From Lobulomyces angularis (lineage: Eukaryota > Chytridiomycota > Chytridiomycetes > Lobulomycetales > Lobulomycetaceae), in the NCBI GenBank assembly GCA_027604685.1, contig JADHYX010000318.1, forward strand, positions 1-21,430: 21,430 nucleotides of DNA. Reading direction: 5' to 3'. Below, piece by piece: positions 1 through 10,081 of this stretch. The notes under the pieces are model-generated. The model searched no databases. It was not told the origin of the DNA and saw only the letters and a list, made by a program, of their open reading frames with translations. Position numbers and translations under genes: made by a program. Position 1 is the stretch's first letter. Each line of letters begins with the position of its first letter.

Positions 1-109
1 ATTTGCAATTTTTGAGCAGAAATTTTGTTGTTACTTTTTTTTTTTTAAAAAAGTATTTGAAAGTAAAAAAAAAAAAATAATTTAATTTTCTTTTTTTTTC
101 TTTTTTTAG
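1..109 (+). other. Intron (3' part certain) of the WD40 gene
   Basis: A T-rich tract ending in AG at 108-109 is the acceptor of the intron before the first exon I can support. The donor is unclear: a GTATTTG at 53 is possible, in which case bases 1-52 would be exon, but this piece is too short and low in complexity to judge. Confidence 0.5.
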
Positions 110-2239
110 AATTGTAATAACTGGTTCAGTTGATAACACCTGCAGGTTATGGAGCACCAAAAGAGGCACCTTACTTTTTCAAATAAACACTCCTTCACCT
201 GTTTCGTCTATGCATGTTGACCGAGATAATAAAATTTACGCTACCTGTGAAAATAGGCTACTTGTATGTGTTACTTTTAAGATTTGAAATTGATTTTCTG
301 AGAAGATTTTAGGAATTAAGGCTAATAGTAAAGAATCAGAGTTACCAGATTATTGGAGAGAATCTGAAATTGAAGAAGCATTCAACAGTTTTGATAATGA
401 TGTTTCTAAAAGATTAGCTAGTGCAGATTCAGAAGAGGATCGTTCTGCAGTAAATCATTATTAAATTTTTTTTTTTTCCTTTTTTTCTGATTATTTTTCT
501 TTATATTGAAACTAGTTTGGGGATAGAGATCAATCTGCAGAAAATTTGAAACGAAGATCAGCAAAAAGAGCTAGTTTTATGGCAAGCGGAATTATTTATA
601 AAAATGGAATATTAAATGACCATCAAAATCCATTTTTGGAATCCCAAAATTTTGAGTTTAACACTCCTGAAAAATCTTTAGCAAAAATTGTTTCTAAAAA
701 AGAACAAAAAAGTAACTCAAAAAATTTTTTTTCTTCACATGTATTTATGAAATTAACTTTTTTTTTTTTAGTTACTAGAGAAGAATTAAGAAAGTTAATT
801 TCCAGAGGATTAGTTTTACCCAGCTTTTTGGATAACATTTTAGAAGAATTACCTGAAATTGATAAAGAACAGCTCTTTAAGAATATGAAAAAGGTTTTAA
901 AAGAAAACGTTTGTATTTTTTTTAATGTAAGGAAATATTTTCTGTTTAGTACAATACGGATGCCAAACAAATTTTAAAGTTGATTAATTCTGGTTTTGAT
1001 GCAGCATCTGTGCTAAAGCAACTTTCTTCCGACAAGAAAGTTTACGTAGACGCACTCTACAGTCATGTTACGGTATGAAACAACCATTTTTTTTTTTTTT
1101 CTAACCAAGTATGATTAGAATAACAAGTTTAAGGATTTTATGTTGAGGCATGGATTCGAAGAAGAAAGAGCGGAGGAAGAAGATGACGAATATGCTGGAT
1201 TGAACTTTTTAATAAACTCAAGTCTGAGAAAAACTGACAAAAAAATCGAACCAAAAGGAGAAAATGGATTAATTCATAAGTACAATACTGCAAATTTAGC
1301 GGTGGGTTCTGATAAAGTTAAACACAAAAGAAGATTTACCTATAATATTTATGGAGAAAAGGTTTATGATTATGATGAAGACGGTAATTTTGAAGATTTT
1401 AGTGAAATGGAAAAATATGATGAACTTGGACAAAAAAGAGGAAAAGTCGTACACTTTTTGCCCTCTGAACAGATGAAGTTAATAAAAGGTATTAGAAAAT
1501 AATTATAAATACATCAATTTGAATTATTTTTATTAATTATAGATTATCAACAAAAGAGAGAAGTAAAAAACGTATTTTTAAATAGATTGTTTTTAAAACA
1601 AACTGTACCTCTTCAATATCCAAATTTCTCACCTAATGTTGAAGTAAGAGATACTACTCCGAAATTGCCTGAAAAATTTCCAAATGGAACTAGATTTAAT
1701 GAGCCGTATATAAATAAAAAAAAAAAAATAGTTTTTTAATTTTTTTTTTTTTTGTTTTTTGTAGTTTAAAAGGAAGGGCTTATCCTAGAATCAACCATAA
1801 AAAAAGAGAAGAAGAAATTTTTCTTCAAAATCTTTACAATAAACAGCACCAACAAAACTCACGAAAAATATTTAAAGATAAATCTACGATGAATGGTAGT
1901 TCTAAAATGATTTTTAATCCTGAAAGGTTTATATATATTTATATAAATCCACAGCTTTTTATTATTTGCTTTTTTAGATATTTTAATGCACGAGGTTTAA
2001 ATATAATCTTTGAAGATACAGAAAAAGTAAAAGAAAAGAAACCACCAGCTGCATTGTATAGAGGGAGGGTATTTGCTGCACCCGTTGTATATAGACAAGA
2101 AGGGGTATAATAATAAATTTTAATTTTTTCCCCTTTTTAAAACTATTTTTTTTTTCTATAGCATATCAGAGATTCTCTTATTGTTGGTAAATCAGCAATT
2201 GTAACTCCAAATCAATATGATTTAAATTTATTACCATAA
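110..2239 (+). CDS. WD40-repeat protein, C-terminal part (5' end outside window)
   Basis: Ten exons join in one frame: 110-263, 303-449, 516-711, 772-908, 950-1072, 1119-1488, 1543-1705, 1765-1926, 1978-2104 and 2162-2239, giving 551 residues before TAA. The first exon reads as the end of a WD40 blade (VITGSVDNTCRLWSTKRG), so the missing part upstream should hold a beta-propeller. Everything after it is charged, with a helical segment (LRKLISRGLVLPSFLDNILE) and several Arg/Lys/Pro-rich stretches near the C terminus. I cannot name the family. A WD40 propeller followed by a long charged tail is common in axonemal proteins, and DRC3 lies in the same window, so a flagellar role is a weak guess. 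The acceptor at 1118 could instead be 1127; both keep the frame and differ by three residues. AATAAA-type signals lie at about 2258-2270. Confidence 0.8.
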
Positions 2240-2529
2240 AAAATTTTAAAAAAATTCAATAAAATAAAATAAAACAGTGTAAAGAAAATTTTTTTTTTAT
2301 GTATTAATAAATTGTATATTTGGTTTTTTGCAGTTAATTTAATTTTTCTTGTATTTAATTTATTTTATTTTAATTTTTTTATTTTAATTGTGAATAAAAT
2401 AATTATTGTTTAATACATCTATATATATATTATTTTCTATAATCTAAATGTACATATATATCTTAAAGAAAGAAAAATCTCAAAAATTGAAATGAAAAAT
2501 AACAGAAAAATTGGATCAATTTTTTTTTT
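2240..2529. other. Convergent intergenic region
   Basis: The 3' ends of the WD40 gene (+) and the kelch gene (-) face each other here. The DNA is nearly pure A/T with AATAAA-like strings. I see no gene or RNA. Confidence 0.7.
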
Positions 2530-4667
2530 TTATGAAGCTTCAGGACCCAAAACAGCACCATTTTCATCGAAATTTTGAAATTCATAATCTCTTGGAATAA
2601 CTAGGGTAATAAACTCTTCGGTTGGTGGATTTGAAGAAGTAGATAGATTATTTCCAGTTAGTTCTTCTAAAAAGATTTCAGCATCCTCAATCAGCTCCTC
2701 TTGTTGTTCTTGGTAAACAGGTCGATGAGGTTCAGTGTAATTTTCATTTATTTGCGGTACTGCTATTTTTGGAGCAATGATATTGAAGATTGGGTTATTT
2801 TTTTCGTTAACAGAAGTTTGCTGAGCTGCCATATCTTGGATATTCTCAGTTTGGTTTTCCAAATTAAACCCAACTTCATCGTACGATGGTGATTCTTGAA
2901 GTGGCATTGATATATTCGGTTGCGAAAGGTCACTGCTTGAAGTAAGATCCGTAGAGTTAGTTACTTGAATAACGTCCATTTCAATTTCAGCACCACTTTG
3001 CTGTTGTTGTTGAATTTGAGTTTCAAAAACGTTTTCGGAATAAATACTGTTTTGTTTTTTATTTTTTCTAGTGAAAGTAATCCTCAGTGAAAAGGTTTTA
3101 GAAACAATTCGATAGCCAACGCCAAGTATTAAAGACAATATAATTATTGCACCTAATACTGATAGAATCGTATAAATTGAAGAATCGTAATTATAATCCG
3201 GTGATGAAGCTGTACCTTGGATTTCAGCACATTTAAAAGTTGAATTGGGATTTCTTATAAATTTTGAACTACAGTTATTAAAAAACATTCTAGCATTGAA
3301 AAAAAAAAATTATTAAAAATTTTTTGAGAATATAATTGAAATTGAATTGTTAATTATATTTTGCTTACATATCCAATTCTTTAGAATCCGAGTAAATTCC
3401 ATTAAAAATAAAAAATATATCATCATAAAATTGAATGACGCTGTTATTGTTAGGTGAGGGTATCAGTTCGCTAGTTTCATTATGATTGGTTGTATTTACA
3501 TAGTTATTGAAACTTAATAGTTTCCACGAACATTCGTTGAAGTAACAGTTTAACTCCCACAAATCGTTACTCAATATGCCGCTTTCTAAAGTTCCCCCGA
3601 AATAAAATGACTTTGATTTTTGAGGTTCATTAAAAGCAGCGCAACTACCATAAACACTTTTTGGTGGCAATCCAAATTCTGGATCTCGGCTAACCTGAAT
3701 TTCAGTCCTTTAATAATAAAAAGAATTTTAAATGAGAAATTTTTGTAAAAAAAAAATACCAATATACACTTTGACTTTTCAAATTGATCTGAGCTTTCCA
3801 CATATCATTATAAAATATTGTGGAGGAGTTTTGACTTTTTAAACTTTTTCCAAAGAATAAAATTAAATTCAGCTCATAATTATAAGAATATGAAAATTTC
3901 TTTAAAACAAATAAAATAAAAATTTTCAGCTAATAAAAAAAAATTGATTAAAATATACCACTAAACACCCACCAGACCTAGAAGGAGGGGGAGTATTTTC
4001 ATTTGTAAAGTAACTGAAGGTAAAAGAATTGATGTCAACGGCAATAAGCTGCTCATTGATTGTAGTGATATTAAATTTATCAACACCACCAAATATAAAA
4101 AATTGATCTTCAAAAAATGTAGTTTGAAAATCAAAAATTTCTGGAAAGTTTTGTAAAGGAATCATAGGCGATAATGTAAAGGTATTAACATCTAAACTTT
4201 TAATCAATAGATTGGTTAAATTGGTAGCAACTGAAGTTACGTAAAATTTATTGTCAAGTTTCGAGCTCAAAAAACAAACGATGAGCGGAAAAAATGCCAA
4301 CCGGCGATAATCGAAGTCATTCTCTACATTTTCCTCATTACATAACACAACTGTATATGGTATCTCAGTTAAGTTTTTAGTAGTAAATTTTGGAATTGCT
4401 ACATTTGAAAATTAAAAAAAAAAAAGCAGTGATTAACAATTTAGGGGTGAAGAAGTTAGAATATTAATTAAGAAAGAAAGCAGAATAGATTAATAATTAT
4501 TTTATATGATTACTTGTAAAGTTTTTTGGATCAATAGTACCAAATGAATTTATGTTGTAAAGGTAATTTGAATCACCACCGAAATAGAATAATGAAGGAA
4601 CTTCCCATCGGTACCTGTCATAGTAAGCTCCATATCTACGTTTGTGCTCTGAATATACAAGAGACAT
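2530..4667 (-). CDS. Kelch-repeat protein with a single membrane span
   Basis: Exons on the minus strand: 4514-4667 (or to 4685), 3959-4398, 3760-3899, 3369-3707 and 2530-3289, giving about 610 residues from the ATG at 4667. Kelch blades are visible as SLFYFGGDSNYLYNI, FFIFGGVDKFN with a following PPSRSGG, LILFFGKS with NDMWKAQ, and FYFGGTLESGILSNDLWEL. A hydrophobic helix at about residues 396-418 is followed by basic residues and then about 190 acidic, Ser/Thr/Gln-rich residues with a Q5 run. This suggests an extracellular kelch propeller and a cytoplasmic tail. The N terminus is unresolved: the reading frame stays open to an acceptor at 4685, and no signal peptide joins in frame. The first kelch intron in exon 3959 could also end at an earlier AG, adding nine residues. 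The ligand and role are unknown; surface sensing or adhesion is inference. Confidence 0.75.
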
Positions 4668-4856
4668 TGAAGGAAAATTAAGATACTATTGAATTAAGAT
4701 AAATTTTACAGTGTAACAAAAAGTTTATTTAAAGCCTCAAGCAATACACAGTAATTTTACAAAATTTGCAGATAAATTAACATAAGATATATTATAATTA
4801 ATGAGGTTTAAGCTATGAGATACGTATGATAGACTATTTTTCAATGCAAGTAATCA

Positions 4857-5975
4857 CTAAAACCATATGGTAAACTTTGGTTTCCAAATCACCAAATAAT
4901 TAAGAAAGCCTAACCTCTTTAAAGTTTTGTAGGATTCCACCACCATATCAAATGTACCTTTTGTTTTACACAAAAAAGGATTATAAAATTGACAAAAAGT
5001 GAGCATTTTATTTACCTATGCCATAAAATCTGGCATCAGTTCCTTTCCAGTCTGAAAACATTATTTGTAAAGTTTCTTCACCAACTCTCTTTCTAAAAAA
5101 TATTTTTTGAACACCTAGAAAGTCTTTAATTTCTTGGCTTTCATCTTCTTGTGAAAAAAGATATATTAAATCAAAATCGTCCTTGTAATCTTGCATATAT
5201 TTATCTAGCTTTTCTTTAAATAAAATTTCTCTTTTGAACCTTAAACTGTAAACTAGTCTGACTTTTCTACCTTCTCTCAATAAAATTCCGATGGTGTGTA
5301 TCATTTCGGTTATACCTTAACAACCAATATTACGAAAAAAAAAAATATTTTCTATGTTACCAATTCCAAAAGCAAGTAAACCAACATATTTTGATGGCAT
5401 TAAGGTTCTTTGTTGAGGTTTATTTGCTTCAACTTGATCACCAACTTTAAGATTACCCAAATAAGTTGAAAGTAAACCACCTTTATAGCATTTTATTGTA
5501 ATTTGGAAAAAACCCTTTTGATATAAATCATTTGTTAAAGAGTATGCTCTGCATGTGAATTTTGTTCCAGGTAATCTGACTCTTAAATAATTAGTTGGTT
5601 GTCCAAAGTCCTAAAAAATTCGTTAGAAATTAATATTAGATAAATAATTTTTTTAATGCTAACAATGTAGTGGTTTGGAGACTTAAGAGCGAAAGTAAGT
5701 TGTTGAACTTTTGTGTAGGCATCAGTAGCTTCACCAAGAGCAATTGTTTCAGTTTTAACTAGAGTAAATTTGTGGAAACGAAAACCACCCCGTAAGTCCT
5801 GTAAAATCATTGAATCGTCGATTTCCAAAGGTGAGTTGATTGATTTAACTACATTTTGTGTCAGTTGGAGTTGATGAGTAGTTGAGGTTTGAATTTGTTG
5901 CTCATTTTGAGCGGAAAACTTGGGTTGCTTTACCTTCTCATCTTTAATTGAGTTCTTTGCCAGTATATTTCCCAT
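4857..5975 (-). CDS. FAD/NAD(P)-binding oxidoreductase, ferredoxin-reductase type
   Basis: Four exons: 5664-5975, 5361-5610, 5016-5315 and 4857-4957, 320 residues. The FAD half shows the RAYSL flavin motif and GGLLSTYLG, the usual second flavin contact, after a beta-rich segment from about residue 65. The NAD half begins at GLLAFGIGITEM, which matches the GxGxTP loop of NADH-cytochrome b5 reductases except that Pro is Glu. The late CGP motif of the family is replaced by YGIG followed by FDMVVES. The fold and family are therefore clear, but nucleotide binding may be altered. The protein starts MGNILAKN, which fits the N-myristoylation pattern (Gly2, small residue at position 6), so it may be anchored to a membrane. 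The first 60 or so residues are Gln/Ser/Thr-rich linker. The electron acceptor cannot be told from sequence. Confidence 0.85.
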
Positions 5976-6747
5976 ATTATAATAGGAAGGTTAACAAAAA
6001 AAGCTTTTTTTTTCCTATTTAAAAGCATCTTCGGAGTTACGGAAGCAAAATGACAATAGGAACACTGAGGAATCTTAGATGCCGAAAAACAGCGAAACAC
6101 CATGTCTTGAAAGCTTGATGGGCACAGAACTTGATCAGAAGTGTAGTCTATTTTAACAGTCATTTAGGTGCAATTTAGCTGCAATTCATTAATATTTATT
6201 AATATTTAGTCAATCTTTATCCATCATTCCTAATTTTAATCCAAAGTAGCGTTAATCAATTTTATACTTTCAATCATATTTTTGTATATACGAAATATTC
6301 AATTTTCTATTTTAATTTATAATAGTTTTGTTTTAGCAAAATGTCTCATATCATCTTCATTCCATTAGCATTTTTTATAATATGTTCTATTTAACTAATA
6401 TTTCCTATGCAATCTTTGACACAAAAATTTGCTTTCAATTTGCACTAGAAAATGTACCTAAAATCATATATTACATCACATTACAAGTTTTATTTAAAAA
6501 GAAAGACATTTAAATCTTATATTCTAATCTGCACCAAAATGGGTTAAATTAGTAAGTTTCAAAAAGACCGAAAATATTGTATAACGGAATTTGAGGCAAC
6601 AACTAATCAACCTTGTTTATTCCTAATACATTTTTTTTAAATAACTGCAACCTATTTCATAAATTTTAAATTATTTGTAGAATTGTTTAAAACATTTATA
6701 ATTAAAAAAAAAATGCAAATTGTTTTTTTTTTTTTTTTGTTAATAAA
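5976..6747. other. Intergenic region upstream of the oxidoreductase gene
   Basis: The part from 5976 to 6163 is less AT-rich than its surroundings and keeps a 77-codon minus-strand frame open (see findings). It has no recognisable domain and is out of frame with the oxidoreductase start, so I treat it as 5' leader or promoter. From 6164 to 6747 the DNA is AT-rich and I see no coding signal on either strand. Confidence 0.5.
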
Positions 6748-6968
6748 TTAAAGAAAATATGATTGTTCACTCTTCCACATTTGATTGTATTCTTTAGTTT
6801 GTTTTAAAACTTCTTGTAAAAGTCCAGATTCTTGTTGAATATGTTTTTAATTTTTTGATTTTTTTAACCTCAACCCACTAAAAGTTTCGTGTTATAGTTT
6901 TGAACTTCGGAGTTTAAAACACCATTAAAGTTTGAAGGGTGCTTATTTCCTATTGCCATTACAAACAT
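6748..6968 (-). CDS. Small conserved-looking protein, 58 residues, two exons
   Basis: Exon 1 is 6875-6968 and exon 2 is 6748-6830; a 44-nt intron with donor GTTGAG and acceptor CAACAAG joins them in frame. The product begins MFVMAIGNKHPSNF (a second Met at residue 4 is the alternative start) and ends in a charged helix containing LLQEVLKQTKEYNQMWKS. There is no signal peptide or membrane segment. The two parts have normal codon content against an AT-rich background, and the splice leaves one clean frame to TAA, which supports a real gene. I do not recognise it firmly. The start (MA-hydrophobic-G) and the helical Tyr/Gln/Met-rich end recall very small axonemal proteins such as CFAP141, but this is a faint, remembered resemblance. 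Confidence 0.6.
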
Positions 6969-7160
6969 ACCAGAAATACCATATTATCTTTTTTTTCATT
7001 TTAAAACTCAGCAGTTTTTTTTTTTAAAGTCAATTTTAAATAAACTTTTTTTTTTAGTATAAAAAAGATAGAATTTCCAAATAGAAAGAAGATATAAAAA
7101 AATAAAATCTATAGAAATACATACATTTAGAATTAAAATAGATATCATATATATATAAAG
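6969..7160. promoter_or_regulatory. Divergent promoter region
   Basis: This 192-base AT-rich stretch separates the start of the 58-residue gene (-) from the start of secreted protein 1 (+), so it must carry both promoters or leaders. A TATATATATAAAG string at 7148-7160 directly touches the ATG at 7161, too close to be the TATA element of that gene, so no specific site is claimed. Confidence 0.4.
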
Positions 7161-9529
7161 ATGAGATTTCTATCATTTACCTTTTCAACTTTACTTTTAA
7201 ACAATTTTATTGCATCATGTAAGTCTAATTTAAACAAAGTTTAATTAAATTTTCAAAAAAATTAAAAAATTAGTACCACTAACACCAAGGCAATTTGATG
7301 CAGAAAATCCAAGAGGAACTGCTGGCCCAAATCAACATGGGCATTCATGTCATTGGTATGAAAAGAATAATTTACCGGCACCATCCCATTGTGCTGATTC
7401 CCAAAATGCCTCTAATGACAGAGGAGATGCCGGTCCAAATGGACATGGTCATTCTTGCCACTGGTACGAAAAAAACAACTTGCCATTACCTCCAAAATGT
7501 ACTTCAGCTTCCACCTCTACCTCATGCACTAAAACTGATGAATCTTCTACTGCCATTGAAACTACAGCTGAAACCTTTACAGAAACTTTTACCGAAACTT
7601 TTACCGAAACTAACACCGAAACATCAGCTGTTTCTACTACTTTCGAAACTGTTATTGAAACTACCACTAATGAAATTTTCTCAACATCAACTGAAGTAGT
7701 AACTTTTGTAGAAACTGCAACCTCTGAAATCACAGTAACCGAAACTTCCGAAACCACTATCCAAACTACTAACAGTGAAACCAATACTGTTGTTGAAACT
7801 TTTACTTTAGAAGTCACTGCAACTGAAACAAGTGAAACCTCTTTTACCACTGAAGCTTCAGAATCAACTGTTGAAGTTACCGTTGTTGTTACTGAAACTG
7901 TAGCAGAAACAGCTACCGAATCATCCGCCACAACTACCGAAGCTACTGTCGTAGTAACTGTTGTTGAAACAGCTTCAGAAACTGCTATTGAAAGTACAGC
8001 CGAAGTTACCATCACTGAGACTGCAGTACAAACTACAGAAGTTACAGTTACTGAAAATGCAGACCAAACTACGGAAGTCACTGTAACTGAAACTGCAGTA
8101 GTCGCAACAACTACCGAAGATAGCATTACTGTTGTAACTCGTAAGTCTTAAAAAAAGAAAAATTTTTGTTAACAAGTTAAAAAATAGCATTCACATTCGA
8201 AGTGACTGTCACTGAAGATGCTCCAAGCCTTCCAACTGAAATTGTAATTGGAAACAACCCAAATGATTCTGGTGATATCCCCACTGGAGTTACTGCTGAA
8301 GAAACTGTTGCTACTAACACTGAAACTGTAACTGCTGAAGAAACCTCTACAGGTGAAACTGCTAATGAAACCACCGCGGCCGAATTTGAAACAGCGATCA
8401 CTTTTACAGTTACATCTGAAGAAACTATAGCTGCAACTGTAACTGAAGCAAACACCGCTGTCATCGTCACTGCAACAGAAATTGCTGCTGAAGTAACCTC
8501 CACCGAAAATTCTGAAGAAGTAACTGTTGTCACTGTTACTGAAGCTGAAACTACCATAGCTTTTACAGTAACTGACGTTTCTGAAGCTACTGCTACTGAA
8601 GTAGTTGAAGCAACAACTGTAGAAAATTCAAATGAGACTGCTGCTACAGAAGAAACCTCCACTCAAGCTACAACTGTAGAAAATTCAAATGAGACTGCTG
8701 CTACAGAAGAAACCTCCACTCAAGCTACAACCATTGCTGAAAACTCAAGCGAAACAACTACTGCTGAAGTTGAAGTAACAGTTACTGAAGCTGAAAACTC
8801 AAGCGAAACAACTACTGCTGAAGTTGAAGTAACAGTTATTGAAGCTGAAACTGTCACTCAAACATCAACTGAAACCTCTACCGAAACTGAAGAGCCAAGA
8901 GGAAGTGCTGGTAGCAACGGTCATGGTCACTCTTGCCATTGGTACGAAAAAAATAACCTTCCATTACCTGCAGCTTGCGCAACTGCCACAACTACAGAAG
9001 AAAGTTCAAGAGGAACTGAAGGTCCAAATGGACATGGACATTCATGCCATTGGTACGAAAAAAACAATCTTCCTTTGCCAGCAGAATGTTCAGAATCCAA
9101 TACAGAAGTTGATACATTTGCTGCATTTGTAGCATCCGCCTCAAGTGAATCTGAAGTCCCAAATGGTTTAATAAGCGAAAATTCTCAAAGTTCCAATAAC
9201 AACGTTGTCACTGTTACCAAGACCGTCACTAAGTATGAGCAATGCAATACTTTCGCTGCAACAGCTAATGCTGCTAATAATTTTGGTGCCCCCACTGCCT
9301 CTTTTGAAGAAGTTCAATCAACTACTACCGCTGAAAACTGTGAAAATAACGGTAAATTTTTAATTAGCAGAATTTATAATTAAATATTTTTTTTATTATA
9401 GGCTATTACACATGTACTTCAACAACTGCCACAACATCAGAAACTACAACTGAAAGTTCAAGTGGTATCACCTCATTTGTTGAGTCTTCTGCTACAGAAG
9501 CAGCCGAAGCTTTAGCACTTGGTCGTTAA
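7161..9529 (+). CDS. Secreted mucin-like protein 1 with four HGHSCHWYE modules
   Basis: Exons 7161-7218, 7274-8140, 8188-9351 and 9402-9529 give 738 residues. The protein opens with a signal peptide (MRFLSFTFSTLLLNNFIAS). Two copies of a 27-residue module with core HGHSCHWYEKNNLP follow at residues 33-59 and 69-95, then about 450 residues dominated by Thr, Glu, Val, Ser and Ala (repeated VTVTE- and TETF-like strings), then two more modules at 546-572 and 583-609, and a Ser/Thr-rich end. Each module has a Cys at its position 13 and another at 27. The Thr/Ser density predicts heavy O-glycosylation and an extended stalk. The C terminus has no hydrophobic tail, so no GPI anchor is predicted and the protein is probably secreted or held in the wall non-covalently. 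All three introns are phase 1. I do not recognise the module; a surface, wall or adhesive role is inference. Confidence 0.88.
7312..7392 (+). repeat. HGHSCHWYE module, copy 1
   Basis: This is the first of five 27-residue modules. It begins Arg-Gly, has a Gly-Pro-Asn step, the core HGHSCHWYEKNNLP, and ends in Cys. It differs by having Gln before the core and Ala between the two prolines. Confidence 0.9.
7420..7500 (+). repeat. HGHSCHWYE module, copy 2
   Basis: The second module starts nine residues after the end of the first. The core is identical in protein to copy 1 but uses different codons at several positions (for example TGC CAC TGG TAC instead of TGT CAT TGG TAT). Confidence 0.9.
8613..8726 (+). 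repeat. Tandem repeat, 57 bp x 2
   Basis: Two consecutive 57-base units (19 codons, starting TTVENSNETAATEE) look identical. They sit in the Thr/Glu-rich stalk of secreted protein 1 and keep the frame. Confidence 0.88.
8736..8843 (+). repeat. Tandem repeat, 54 bp x 2
   Basis: Two consecutive 54-base units (18 codons, containing ENSSETTTAEVEVTV) differ at one visible base, which changes a Thr codon to Ile in the second copy. They lie right after the 57-bp repeat in the same stalk. Confidence 0.88.
8898..8978 (+). repeat. HGHSCHWYE module, copy 3
   Basis: The third module of secreted protein 1 has Ser where the others have Pro before Asn, and ends ProAlaAlaCys. The core and both cysteines are kept. 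Confidence 0.9.
9009..9089 (+). repeat. HGHSCHWYE module, copy 4
   Basis: The fourth module follows copy 3 after ten Thr/Ser-rich residues. Core, spacing and both cysteines match the other copies. Confidence 0.9.
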
Positions 9530-10081
9530 AAAGTCTAAAAGAAATCTAACTTTTTCTACTTTTAAAATTATTAATTGATAATTTTCCTCTATCATTATTT
9601 TTTCCTTTTTTCTTCAATTTAGTGATTAAAATTCTTATCATAGTTTTTTTTTCTTTCTCTCTAATCGTTTTTTCCAAATTCGTTTTTATAATAATTGATG
9701 TAGTTAATCTCTAATTAAAAAAAAATATATATATTTATCATAATTACAAAAAAATTAAAAAAAGAAAATTTATCTCTCTCTTTAATATATTTCTTAAGTT
9801 TTAATATAAAATAATAATTGTAATTTTCTTTTGGAAAAAAAAAACCAAGTTTCAATAAAAGGAATTTGAATAATTAAAAAAAAAAATTAGAATTCAACAA
9901 AAATTAAAAAAAAAAAGAAAATGTACTTAAAAACTAATAAAAATAAATATTTTAAATTTCGCATTTTATTATTTAAGATATTAAAAAAAAAAAAAACAAG
10001 ATAGAGAAAAATACCATATATGTAAAGTCAAAATTTTTTCCTTTTTTTCTAAAACGCGAAAAAAAAAAAAAAAAATTTTTA
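9530..10081. other. Intergenic region between secreted protein 1 and DRC3
   Basis: This 552-base A/T-rich stretch has long A and T runs. It holds the 3' region of secreted protein 1 and the leader of DRC3. I see no gene. No ATG in it opens a frame that joins DRC3: the ATG at 9921 runs into a stop at 10002, and the ATG at 10020 is followed at once by TAA. Confidence 0.6.

Noticed and set aside
623..970. Minus-strand 115-codon frame
   Set aside because: It is antisense to WD40-gene exons and to two introns; it is Phe/Lys-rich from T and A runs.
7295..7699. Plus-strand Leu/Pro-rich frame (and a similar one at 8839-9132)
   Set aside because: These are shifted-frame readings of the module and stalk; the true frame carries the conserved HGHSCHWYE modules and a signal peptide.
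7449..8126. Long minus-strand Val/Ser/Thr-rich frame opposite secreted protein 1
   Set aside because: It is the antisense shadow of the Thr/Glu/Val repeats; it has no signal, no splice support and overlaps an exon set that reads well on the plus strand.
8177..8662. Another minus-strand Val/Ser-rich frame
   Set aside because: Same reason: antisense of the low-complexity stalk.
9402..9529. GPI anchor at the end of secreted protein 1
   Set aside because: The last residues (AAEALALGR) are not a hydrophobic tail long enough for GPI attachment.
9921..10021. ATG at 9921 as an upstream first exon of DRC3
   Set aside because: Its frame meets a TAG at 10002 before a usable donor, so it cannot be joined.
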